Origin: Pseudorhodoplanes sp.
Lineage (GTDB): Bacteria > Pseudomonadota > Alphaproteobacteria > Rhizobiales > Xanthobacteraceae
Assembly (NCBI GenBank): GCA_022843165.1
Contig: JALHOD010000005.1
Location: 1 to 64,000 of the forward strand
Length of the DNA stretch: 64,000 nucleotides
Direction: 5' to 3'
Below are positions 54,930 to 64,000 of the stretch, piece after piece. The stretch's first letter is position 1; each line of letters begins with the position of its first letter. A program made the position numbers and the translations under genes. Below the pieces are notes generated by a model. The model saw only the letters and a program-made list of their open reading frames with translations, had not been told where the DNA came from and searched no databases.

Positions 54930-55337
54930 ATGCCCATTGCCGCCGCGGCGCTGCGCGCCGCGATCCATGCCGCCCTGTCCGCCCATGCGCCGCTGGTGTC
55001 CGTCCTGGGCGGGCCAAAGATCTACGACGAACCGCCGGCGACGGCGGCCTTTCCCTATGTGACCCTCGGGGAAGCGCGCGTCAGCGATTTCTCCACAGGC
55101 GACGAACCGGGCGAGGAACATCAGCTCACCCTGCACGCCTGGTCGCGGCAGGGCGGGCATCGCGAGGCGCATGTCATCGCCGGCACGTTGCTGCAGGCGC
55201 TCGACGATGCGCCGCTCGCACCCGACGGACACCATCTCGTCAACCTGCGGTTCGCGCTCGCCGATATCCGGCGCGAGGCGGACGGCCGCACCTATCACGC
55301 GCTGGTGCGCTTCCGCGCCGTCACCGAACCGCACTAA
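54930..55337 (+). CDS. DUF3168 tail completion protein (GTA gp8 type)
   Basis: ALRAAIHAALSAHAPLVSVLGGPKIYDEPPATAAFPYVTLGEARVSDFSTGDEPGEEHQLTLHAWSRQGG. Confidence 0.92.
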   Translation: MPIAAAALRAAIHAALSAHAPLVSVLGGPKIYDEPPATAAFPYVTLGEARVSDFSTGDEPGEEHQLTLHAWSRQGGHREAHVIAGTLLQALDDAPLAPDGHHLVNLRFALADIRREADGRTYHALVRFRAVTEPH

Positions 55338-55351
55338 CCAGGAACCGAAAG

Positions 55352-55759
55352 ATGACCGCCCAGAAAGGCAAGGACCTGCTCGTCAAGATTCACGACGGCA
55401 CCAGTTTCGTCACCGTGGCTGGTCTGCGCTCGCGCCGCATCGCCTTCAACGCCGAAAGCGTGGACATCACCCACGCCGAATCCGCCGGGCGCTGGCGCGA
55501 ATTGCTCGACGGGGCCGGCGTCAAGCGCGCCGCGATCGCCGGGCGCGGGCTGTTCAAGGACGCCGCCACCGACGCGCTGATGCGACAGACCTTTTTCGAC
55601 GGCGCGGTGAAAACGTTCCAGATCGTGATCCCGGATTTCGGAACGGTGGAGGGGCCGTTCCAGATATCGTCGCTGGAATTCGCCGGCGAGCATAACGGCG
55701 AGGTCACCTACGAGCTGGCGCTGGATTCGGCCGGCGCGCTGACCTTCACCGCGCTGTGA
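55352..55759 (+). CDS. Phage major tail protein, TP901-1 family (GTA gp9 type)
   Basis: QKGKDLLVKIHDGTSFVTVAGLRSRRIAFNAESVDITHAESAGRWRELLDGAGVKRA. Confidence 0.93.
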   Translation: MTAQKGKDLLVKIHDGTSFVTVAGLRSRRIAFNAESVDITHAESAGRWRELLDGAGVKRAAIAGRGLFKDAATDALMRQTFFDGAVKTFQIVIPDFGTVEGPFQISSLEFAGEHNGEVTYELALDSAGALTFTAL

Positions 55760-55770
55760 CGGAGCGGCTT

Positions 55771-56088
55771 ATGGTCAACCGGCATCGCGGAGAAATCACC
55801 GCCGAGCTCGGCGGCGCGCGGCGCACGCTGGTGCTGACACTCGGCGCGCTGGCGGAACTGGAAGCCGCCTTCGGCGCCGGCGATCTTTCGGCTCTGGCCG
55901 AGCGGTTTGGCGCCGGGCGGATGAGCGCCATAGATCTGACCCGCATCATCGGCGCCGGCCTGCGCGGGGCGGGCGAGAGCGTGACCGACGAGGAGGTGGC
56001 GCGCATGAGCGCGCCCGGAGGGGCCGCGGATTACGTGCGGATCGCGGTCGACCTGATCGAGGCGACCTTTGGCGGGGCGCAGGCATGA
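55771..56088 (+). CDS. Gene transfer agent gp10-type tail protein
   Basis: NRHRGEITAELGGARRTLVLTLGALAELEAAFGAGDLSALAERF. Confidence 0.85.
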   Translation: MVNRHRGEITAELGGARRTLVLTLGALAELEAAFGAGDLSALAERFGAGRMSAIDLTRIIGAGLRGAGESVTDEEVARMSAPGGAADYVRIAVDLIEATFGGAQA

Positions 56089-56297
56089 CGCCAAGGCCGT
56101 TTCCCTGGGACGAGGCGATCGGCTTCGGGCTCGGCACCCTGCGGCTGCCGCCGGAGGCGTTCTGGAAGATGACGCCGCGCGAACTGGCGCTGGCAATCCG
56201 CGCCGTCGCCGGCCGCAGCGGCGCGCCGCTTGCGCGCGATACATTCGCAGATCTGATGAAGAGATTTCCCGATGACCGAACAATCGTCGAGCTTTGA
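56085..56297 (+). CDS. Phage tail assembly chaperone (rcc01693-like)
   Basis: PFPWDEAIGFGLGTLRLPPEAFWKMTPRELALAIRA. Confidence 0.85.
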   Translation: MTPRPFPWDEAIGFGLGTLRLPPEAFWKMTPRELALAIRAVAGRSGAPLARDTFADLMKRFPDDRTIVEL

Positions 56298-56880
56298 CGA
56301 GGCGGGTTTTGCGGCCGCATTCGGCAATGCCGACAACAAGCTGTCGCAGATGGAGCTGCGCTTCCGCGATCTTGAGCGCAGCGCGCATGCCTTTGCGCGC
56401 ACGATGACCGGCGCCTTCACCGCGTCGATCGTGGGGGCCCGCAGCTTCGATGACGTGCTCAAGGGCCTTTATCTTCGGCTGTCGAGCCTGGCCTTGCAGC
56501 TCGCCTTCAAGCCGCTGGAACGGCAGATCACGTCAAGCCTGACGGATCTGTTTTCCGGCATGTTCGGCGTCGCCAAGCCATCGGCTTCGGCCGCCGGTCC
56601 CGTCAAGACGTTCGCCGCCGGCGGGGTGATCGGCACGCCGACCTATTTTCCGTTGTCGTCCGGCGGGCTGGGGCTTGCGGGCGAAGCGGGACCGGAGGCG
56701 ATCCTGCCGCTGACGCGCACCGCCGACGGGCGGCTCGGCGTGGCCGCGGCGGGTGGCGCGTCGCCCGCGAGCATCGTCGTCAATATCGCAACGCCGGACG
56801 TCGAGAGTTTCCGCCGCTCGGACGTCTATGTCACCGGCCAGATCGCGCGCGCGGTGGCGCGCGGGCAGCGGGGGCTGTGA
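56272..56880 (+). CDS. Short tail tape-measure protein (GTA gp11 type)
   Basis: 202 aa; FAAGGVIGTPTYFPLSSGGLGLAGEAGPEAILPLTRTADGRLGV. Confidence 0.88.
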   Translation: MTEQSSSFDEAGFAAAFGNADNKLSQMELRFRDLERSAHAFARTMTGAFTASIVGARSFDDVLKGLYLRLSSLALQLAFKPLERQITSSLTDLFSGMFGVAKPSASAAGPVKTFAAGGVIGTPTYFPLSSGGLGLAGEAGPEAILPLTRTADGRLGVAAAGGASPASIVVNIATPDVESFRRSDVYVTGQIARAVARGQRGL

Positions 56881-57521
56881 TGGCCGCGTTTCACGATATT
56901 CTCTTTCCGCTCGACATCGCGCTGAAAAGCGCGGGCGGGCCGGAGCGTCGCACCGAGATCGTGGTGCTCGCCTCCGGGCGCGAGGAGCGCAACGCGCGCT
57001 GGGCGCATTCGCGGCGGCGCTACGACGCCGGTTATGGCGTGAAGACCTTTGCGGACCTGTCGGAGGTCGTGGCCTTTTTCGAGGAGCGGCGCGGCCGGCT
57101 GCACGGATTCCGCTGGCGCGACCGGCTCGATCATTCTTCCGCCGCGCCGGGCGTCGCGGTGAGCGCGCTCGACCAGGTGATCGGAACCGGCGACGGCGCC
57201 GCCACGCAATTCGCGCTCGCGAAAACCTATGGCGGGCTGCATGCGCCCTACAGGCGGCCGGTCACCAGGCCGGTGCCGGGCAGCGTGCGCGTCGCCGTGA
57301 ACGGGGACGAGGTGGAGGAAGGCGAGGCGTTCACCCTCGATGTTGCGGGCGGAGGCGTCACGTTTCTGCCCGGCCATGTGCCGGAGGTCGGCGAGGCGGT
57401 GACCGCCGGATTCCTGTTCGACGTGCCGGTGCGCTTCGACACCGATTATCTGGAAGTCGATCTCTCGGCCTTTGCGGCCGGCGCGATTCCGAAAATTCCG
57501 CTCATCGAAATCAGGGTGTGA
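56881..57521 (+). CDS. DUF2460 distal tail protein (GTA gp12 type)
   Basis: FHDILFPLDIALKSAGGPERRTEIVVLASGREERNARWAHSRRRYDAGYGVKT. Confidence 0.93.
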
Positions 57522-57524
57522 GGC

Positions 57525-58418
57525 ATGCGCGCGTTCCCGTCCGCCCTGCAAGGCAAACTCGATTCCGGCGTCACCACGCTCTGCCGCTGTTTCGTGCTCA
57601 CGCGGCGCGACGGCGCGGTGCAGGGTTTCACCGATCATGACGAGGATATAGTGCTGAGCGGCGTGACCTGCCGCGCCGGCACCGGGCTCGCCGCCTCGGA
57701 AGCGACCAGCCGGCTGGGACTTGCCGTCGACGGCGCGGAAATCTCGGGTGCATTGATCGACGATGGTCTCACCGAGGCCGATCTCGCCGCCGGGCGCTAC
57801 GACGCGGCCAGGGTCGAGACCTGGCTGGTGGACTGGAGCGATCCCGCCCTGCAGGTGCTGCTGGGCACCGCCACGCTCGGCGACGTGCGGCGCGACGGCG
57901 CGGCTTTTGCCGCGGAGCTGCGCGGGCCCGGCGACGCGCTGGCGCAGGAGAGCGGGCGTCTCTACACCGCGACCTGCGCCGCTGATCTCGGCGATCCGCG
58001 CTGCGGCGTCGACCTGACCGGCGCGGCTTATCGCGGCGAGGGCAGCGTGGCGGTCCTGCGCGGCACCTCGGCGTTTGTGGCCTCCGGGCTCGCCGCATTC
58101 GAGGAGGGCTGGTTCAGCGCCGGCAAGCTCACCTTCGGCACCGGCGCCAATGCCGGCCTTGCGGTGGAAGTGAAGCGGCATCGTCACGATGGCGGCGAGA
58201 CCGTGATCGAACTCTGGCAGGCGCTGCCGGAGCCGGTCACGGAAGACGATCTGTTCGTAGTCACAGCGGGTTGCGACAAGAGATTCGCAACCTGCCGGAA
58301 TCGGTTCAACAACATCGTCAACTTCCGCGGCTTTCCGCATATCCCCGGCAACGATTTCGTCATGCGCTACGCCGTCGAGGGCGAGCCGGGCAATGACGGC
58401 GGGAGCCTGCAGCCGTGA
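57525..58418 (+). CDS. DUF2163 protein (GTA gp13 type)
   Basis: TTLCRCFVLTRRDGAVQGFTDHDEDI ... GCDKRFATCRNRFNNIVNFRGFPHIPGND. Confidence 0.94.
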   Translation: MRAFPSALQGKLDSGVTTLCRCFVLTRRDGAVQGFTDHDEDIVLSGVTCRAGTGLAASEATSRLGLAVDGAEISGALIDDGLTEADLAAGRYDAARVETWLVDWSDPALQVLLGTATLGDVRRDGAAFAAELRGPGDALAQESGRLYTATCAADLGDPRCGVDLTGAAYRGEGSVAVLRGTSAFVASGLAAFEEGWFSAGKLTFGTGANAGLAVEVKRHRHDGGETVIELWQALPEPVTEDDLFVVTAGCDKRFATCRNRFNNIVNFRGFPHIPGNDFVMRYAVEGEPGNDGGSLQP

Positions 58419-58846
58419 CCCGCACCCTCATCGTCGCCGAGGCGCGCAGCTGGATCGGTACGCCGTACCGGCATCAGGCTTCGCTGAAAGGAATTGGCTG
58501 CGACTGTCTCGGCCTCGTGCGCGGGGTGTGGCGTGCGCTCTATGGCGAGGAGCCGGAACGCGCGCCGCCCTATGCGCGCGACTGGGCCGAGGTGGCGCAG
58601 CACGAGCCGCTGGCGGAGGCGGGTTTCCGTCATCTCGCGCCGGTGGACGTGAAAGCTTTCCTGCCGGGGGACGTGCTGCTGTTTCGCTGGCGGACGGGAC
58701 TGTTGGCCAAGCACGCGGCGATCGTGACGGCACCCGACAGGATGATTCATGCCCATGACGGCGCGGCGGTGGCCGAAGTTACGCTCGCGCCCTGGTGGCG
58801 CCGGCGCATCGGCTATGCCTTCGCCTTTCCCGGAGTGACGGACTGA
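58415..58846 (+). CDS. NlpC/P60 peptidase (GTA gp14 type)
   Basis: ARSWIGTPYRHQASLKGIGCDCLGLVRGVWRALYGEEPE. Confidence 0.93.
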   Translation: MTRTLIVAEARSWIGTPYRHQASLKGIGCDCLGLVRGVWRALYGEEPERAPPYARDWAEVAQHEPLAEAGFRHLAPVDVKAFLPGDVLLFRWRTGLLAKHAAIVTAPDRMIHAHDGAAVAEVTLAPWWRRRIGYAFAFPGVTD

Positions 58847-61800
58847 TGGCCGCTCTTCTTCTCTCCGTCGCCGGGCAAGCCATCGGCAGCGCCTTCGGGC
58901 CAGCCGGCGCCGTCGCGGGCCGCCTCGCCGGCGCGGTTGCCGGCAGCTTTATCGACCGTTCGCTGTTCGGCGGCGAGACCATCCAGCGCTCGCGCGAAGG
59001 TCCGCGTCTCGCCGATCTCGATGTCATGGCGTCGTCGGAAGGTGCGCCGATCCCGCGGGTCTATGGCCGCGCGCGGCTGTCGGGCCAGGTGATCTGGGCG
59101 ACAAGGCTGCAGGAGGAGATCGTCACCCGCAGCGAGACCACCGGCGGGGGTGGCGGCAAGGGCGGCGGTGGCGGCGGCGGAAGTCCGGCTGTCACCACTA
59201 CCACGACCACCTACAGCTATTTCGGCAATGTCGCGGTCGGTCTGTGCGAAGGCCCGATCGGGCACATCCTGCGGGTCTGGGCCGACGGCAAGCCGCTCGA
59301 TCTCTTGGGCGTGACATGCCGCATATATAATGGCGGCGAGGCGCAGGATCCCGACCCGCTGATCGTCGCCAAGGAGGGTGCCGGCAACGCGCCGGCCTAT
59401 CGCGGGCTGGCCTATGTGGTGTTCGAGCGGCTGCCGCTCGGCCATTTCGGCAACCGCATTCCGCAATTGTCGTTCGAGGTGGTGCGTCCCGTCGGCCAGC
59501 TCGAGCAGCAGGTGCGCGCGGTGACGCTGATCCCGGGCGCGACCGAATTCGGCTACGAGCCCGCGACCGTGGTGCAGGTGATGGGGCCGGGGCAATCCGC
59601 GCCCGAGAACCGGCATGTCGCGCATGCGCCGTCCGACATGATCGCCTCGCTCGACGAGTTGCAGGCGGTGTGTCCGAATCTCGAACGGGTTGCGGTCATC
59701 GTCGCCTGGTTCGGCGACGATCTGCGCGCGGGGCATTGCCGGCTGCGGCCCGGCATCGACAACGCGCAGAAATCGACGCACGGCGCGACCTGGAGCGTGG
59801 CCGGCGTTGCGCGCGGCAGCGCCTATCTGGTCTCGCAGGTCGAGGGGCGTCCGGCCTTCGGCGGCACGCCGTCGGATTCCAGCGTCACCCATCTGATCGC
59901 GGAGCTGAAAGCGCGCGGACTGAAAGTCACGCTCTATCCCTTCGTGATGATGGATATTCCGGCGGGCAATGCCTTGCCCGATCCCTGGACCGGCGGCGCG
60001 CCGCAACCGGCCTATCCCTGGCGCGGGCAGATCACCTGCGATCCGGCGCCGGGTGTCGATGGCTCTCCCGACGGCACGGCTGCGGCCGGATCACAGGTCG
60101 ATGCGTTCTTCGCCGGCGGCGGTCCCTCGAACTGGAATTACCGGCGCATGATCCTGCATTACGCGGCTCTTGCGGCGGCGGCCGGCGGCGTCGAAGCGTT
60201 TGTGATCGGCTCGGAACTGAAAAGCCTGACGCGCGTGCGCGCGGCGCCGGGCGTCTATCCGGCGGTGACGCAGCTTGTGGCGCTGGCGGGCGACGTCAAA
60301 ACCATTCTCGGCGGCGGATGCACGGTGACCTATGCCGCCGACTGGACCGAATACGGCGCGCATGTGGTGGATCCCGGCGCGAGCGAAGTGCGGTTTCCGC
60401 TCGATCCGCTCTGGGCCTCGCCTGCGATCGGCGCCATCGGCATCGACTATTATGCGCCGCTGTCGGACTGGCGCGACACCCCCGATCATCTCGACCGCGC
60501 GAGCGCCGCGTCGGTCTACGATCGCGATTATCTGACCGGCAACCTATCCGGCGGCGAGGCCCATGACTTCTTCTATGCCGACGCGGCCGCGCGCCGGACG
60601 CAAACGCGCACGCCGATCACCGACGGGCTCGGCAAGCCGTGGATGTTCCGGCAAAAGGACCTTTGGAGTTTCTGGACGAACGCACATTATGAGCGCGTCG
60701 ACAGCGCGGAGCTGGCGTCGCCGACGGCATGGCTGCCGGAGAGCAAGCCGTTCTGGCTGACCGAGACCGGCTGCCCGGCGGTGGACAAGGGCGCCAACCA
60801 GCCGAGCATCTTTCCCGACCCGAAATCGGCGACCGGCGGCTATCCCCATTTTTCCAACGGGCGGCGCGACGACCTGATCCAGCGCCGCTATCTGGAAACC
60901 ATGCTGAATGCGTTCAGCGCCGACAGCGAGCTCAATCCGTCCTCCTCTCTTTATACAGGGCGGATGGTGGAGCCCTCCGGCATCCATCTGTGGACCTGGG
61001 ACGCGCGGCCCTATCCGGTCTTTCCCGCCGCCACCGATGTGTGGAGCGACGGCCCGAACTGGGAGACCGGACACTGGCTGACCGGACGGCTCGGCGCCTC
61101 GCAACTGGACGGACTGGTCGCGGCCATTGCCGCGGACGCCGGGGCCGGCACACATAATACGTCGGCTCTCGGCGAAGGGCCGGACGGCTATGTGATCGAC
61201 CGGCCGATGACCGCGCGCGCCGCGATCGAGCCGCTGGCGCTGACCTATGCCTTCGATGCGGCGGAGGAGGCCGGCGCGCTGGCGTTCCGTCCGCGTGGCG
61301 GCGCGCCCCGCTGGTCGAACTCGACGAGGACGATCTGGTGCTGCCGCGCGAGGGCGCGCCGGCGCGTCTTGCGCGCGCGCAGGAAACCGAATTGCCGCGC
61401 GAGATCACGCTCGGATTCACCGATGCCGGCTCCGACTACCGGCGCGCGGCGGCCTCGTCACGGCGGCTGGTGGGCGCGGCCGCGCGCGCGATCCAGCACG
61501 ACGTTGCGATGGTGACGACCGATTCCGCCGCCGAGCGGCGCGCGGAAATCTGGCTGCAGGATCTGTGGGTGGGGCGGGAGACCGCCGAGTTCGCGCTGCC
61601 GCCCAGTCTGCTGCGGCTTGCGCCCGGCGACGTGATCGCGCTGACGGTGAGGGGCCGGCGGCGTCTGTTCGAAATCCGCGAGATCGTCGACACCGAGCAC
61701 CGCGCGATCAAGGCGCGCGCCATCGACCCGGAGGTGTTCGATCTGCCGCTGCCCGCGCCGCGCCGCCGGACGTCCGATCTGCCGCCCGCGATCGGGCCGG

Positions 61801-62729
61801 TGCAGGCGCATATCCTCGACCTGCCCACGCTCGACGCCGCCGAGCCGCCGGTGCTGGCTCGCATCGCGGTGTTCGCCGATCCCTGGCCGGGCGCGGTGGC
61901 GATCTGGACCTCCGGCGACGGGCTGAGCTTTTCGCGCGCGGGCCTGACTTTTGCGCCCGCCATCGCCGGGGAGACGCTCGACGATCTGCCGGCCGGACCG
62001 GCCGGCCGTTTCGATCATGCGCACCGGATGCGGGTGCGGCTTTACGGCGGCGCGCTGACATCGGTGGCCGATACCGCGATGCTGAACGGCGCCAATGTCT
62101 CGGCCCTGCGGCGGCCCGAAGGCGCGTGGGAGGTTGTGCAATTCGCGCGGGCCGAACTGGTGGCGGAGCGCACCTATGAGCTGTCGCGGTTCCTGCGCGG
62201 ACAGGCCGGCAGCGAAGGCGCGATGGCGGACCCGCTGCCGGCCGGCGCGCCGTTCGTGCTGCTCGACCAGCATGTGACGGCTCTGGCACGCGGGCTGGAC
62301 CAGCTCGGCCGCGACATGCATCTGCGCATCGTGGCGGCCGGACGCGATCACGGCGACGGCGCGGCGGTGGCCATGACGGTGACGCCGGCGACCACGGCGC
62401 TCAGGCCGCTGTCGCCGGTGCATCTGCGCGCGGTGCGGACGATCGATGGCATCGCGCTGCGCTGGATCCGCCGCACGCGCATCGGCGGCGATTCCTGGGA
62501 AACGCAGGACGTGCCGCTCGGGGAGGTCAGCGAGCGATACGAGATCGACATTCTGGACGGCGCGAGCGTCGTCCGCACGCTGACGGCGGAAACGCCGGCT
62601 GCGCTTTACGCCAATGCCGATGAGCTTTCCGATTTCGGATCGCCGCAGGCGAGCCTGACCTTCCGCGTGGCGCAGATGTCGGCGAGCGTCGGACGCGGAA
62701 TAGCGGCGACGGCAACACTCGCGCTGTGA
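58846..62729 (+). pseudogene. Baseplate multidomain (GTA gp15/TIM-barrel) protein, split by frameshift near 61300-61316
   Basis: ORFs 58846..61515 and 61338..62729 encode consecutive parts of one gp15-like protein; frame changes at FRPRGGAP / LVELDEDDLVLPREGAPARL. Confidence 0.82.
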
Positions 62730-62771
62730 TCTCTCCCGCTCTCGCAAGCGGGACGCGGAAAAAGGAAACCC

Positions 62772-64000
62772 ATGACCAGCACTCCGAATCTTTCGCTGCC
62801 CTTCATCGAAGGCGGGCAGGCGCAAAAGCATGTCACGCACAACGAGGCCTTGCGTGCGCTCGACGCACTGGTGATGCTGACGGTGAAAGATCGCGATCTG
62901 CCGGCGCCGCCGCCCGCGCCGGCGGACGGAGACCGCTATCTTGTCAAGGCGCCGGGCTCGGGCGGCTTTGCCGGCAAGGACGGGCAGATCGCGCATTTCT
63001 CCGACGGCGGCTGGCTGTTCCATCCGCCGCGCGCGGGCTGGACCTGTTTTGTCGCGGATGAATCCGCGCTGCTGGCCTTCGACGGCGCCGGCTGGGTGCC
63101 GGCGCTGGATGCGCTCGGCGGCGTCAGCGAGTTGCACGATCTCACCCGCCTCGGGGTCGGCATGGCGGCCGACGCCGGCACTCCGTTCGCCGCCAGGCTC
63201 AACGCTGCGCTGTGGACCGCGCGCACGGTCGCCGACGGCGGCGACGGCAGCCTGCGCTGCCGGCTGAACAAGGACTCCGCATCCCACACGCTGTCGCTGC
63301 TGATGCAGACCGGCCTGTCCGGCCGCGCCGAAATCGGCCTGGTCGCAGACGACGACCTGCATGTCAGGGTCTCGCCGGACGGCGCCGCCTGGATCGACGC
63401 CTTGCTGTTCGATCGCGCGAGCGGCGCCACCAAGATCAATGCCGGCTTCTTTCTGACCGGCGACATTTCCCCCGCGCAGATCGCCGCCGACCAGAACGAC
63501 TACAATCCGGCCGGACTGGCTGCCGCCAGCATCCTGCGGCTGTCCTCGGATGCCGCGCGCAGCATCACCGGCCTGTCGGGCGGCGGCGACGGGCGCGCGG
63601 TCGCGCTGCTCAATGCCGGCACGCAATCCATCGTGCTGAAGACCGAGCATGGCGGCTCCAGCGCCGGCAACCGGTTTGCGCTCGGCGCCGACGTGACGCT
63701 GGCCGCGAGGCAATCGGCACTGCTCTGGTACGACGCGGCGGACAGCCGCTGGAAGCTGCTGGCGGGTCCGCAGGCGGGCGGCGGGGGCGGCGGCGGCGCG
63801 ACGCGCGAACTGCTCACCGGCAACCGCACCTATTATGTCCGCACCGATGGATCGGATTCCAACGACGGATTGTCCAACAGCGCGGGCGGCGCGTTCCTGA
63901 CCCTGCAGAAGGCCATCAACGTTGCCGCCGCGCTCGATATCTCCATCCATGACGTGACCATCCAGCTCGGCAACGGCACCTATGCCGGCGGGGCCGCGGT
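62772..64000 (+). CDS. DUF2793 tail-associated protein (truncated by window end)
   Basis: [47 protein letters not shown]; open frame to 64000 with [34 protein letters not shown] beta-helix start. Confidence 0.88.
   Translation, partial: MTSTPNLSLPFIEGGQAQKHVTHNEALRALDALVMLTVKDRDLPAPPPAPADGDRYLVKAPGSGGFAGKDGQIAHFSDGGWLFHPPRAGWTCFVADESALLAFDGAGWVPALDALGGVSELHDLTRLGVGMAADAGTPFAARLNAALWTARTVADGGDGSLRCRLNKDSASHTLSLLMQTGLSGRAEIGLVADDDLHVRVSPDGAAWIDALLFDRASGATKINAGFFLTGDISPAQIAADQNDYNPAGLAAASILRLSSDAARSITGLSGGGDGRAVALLNAGTQSIVLKTEHGGSSAGNRFALGADVTLAARQSALLWYDAADSRWKLLAGPQAGGGGGGGATRELLTGNRTYYVRTDGSDSNDGLSNSAGGAFLTLQKAINVAAALDISIHDVTIQLGNGTYAGGAA

Noticed and set aside
58846-62729. Programmed ribosomal frameshift in gp15
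   Set aside because: No slippery heptamer plus downstream structure evident at ~61305; simple indel or sequencing error is more likely.
61458-63950. 830 aa minus-strand ORF opposite gp15/DUF2793
   Set aside because: Shadow ORF; the plus strand carries recognisable GTA tail genes.
37157-64000. Calling the cluster an active tailed prophage
   Set aside because: No integrase, repressor, replication or lysis genes and no att repeats seen; gene order matches RcGTA-type clusters. Cannot be excluded beyond the window edge.
1-64000. tRNA, rRNA or other canonical structured RNA genes
   Set aside because: None recognised by eye; a tRNAscan-SE/Infernal run would be needed to exclude them.

Overview
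GC-rich alphaproteobacterial chromosome segment (taxon inferred from gene content and GANTC motifs only). The left ~36 kb is mixed housekeeping and accessory DNA: YcgN-like protein; a GHKL-ATPase / SPPY-methyltransferase pair; an IS1595-family transposon with passenger genes; DUF2336; MFS; globin-coupled chemoreceptor; a stress-type cluster; CHASE2-GGDEF-EAL / FecR / TpsB; beta-CASP nuclease / PRPP synthetase / thymidine-AMP phosphorylase / PfkB; guanine deaminase; a RES-Xre toxin-antitoxin module. From ~37.15 kb to the window end there is an RcGTA-like head-tail gene cluster: TerS-like, TerL, portal, protease, capsid, gp6 to gp15 homologues, DUF2793. The most unusual content: (1) the GTA-like head genes are interrupted by four polymorphic toxin cassettes. 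All share the motif KANFxPxQ(P/S)RVPxGxxxGG(Q/R)WT, each has a different or diverged C-terminal nuclease-like domain, and each is followed by a putative immunity gene. One pair arose by a duplication that also copied the 3' end of the portal gene. A fourth toxin has an in-frame amber codon exactly at the motif Gln. (2) A nearly identical promoter, GGAAAATAWTCC-TTGACA-N17-TAGSGT, occurs three times: upstream of terS, upstream of portal, and upstream of a second terS-like gene 30 kb away. Leader hairpins or terminators follow. (3) Two related but distinct IS1595-type transposons, each with an 8-bp target duplication (AAAATATT / AAAATAAT), inserted at exactly the same position, 2 bp upstream of the -35 box, in two of these three promoters. 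Both carry a conserved passenger layout around an Rx4H (HEPN-like) ORF. No similarity searches were run. Family names rest on recognised motifs and gene order.
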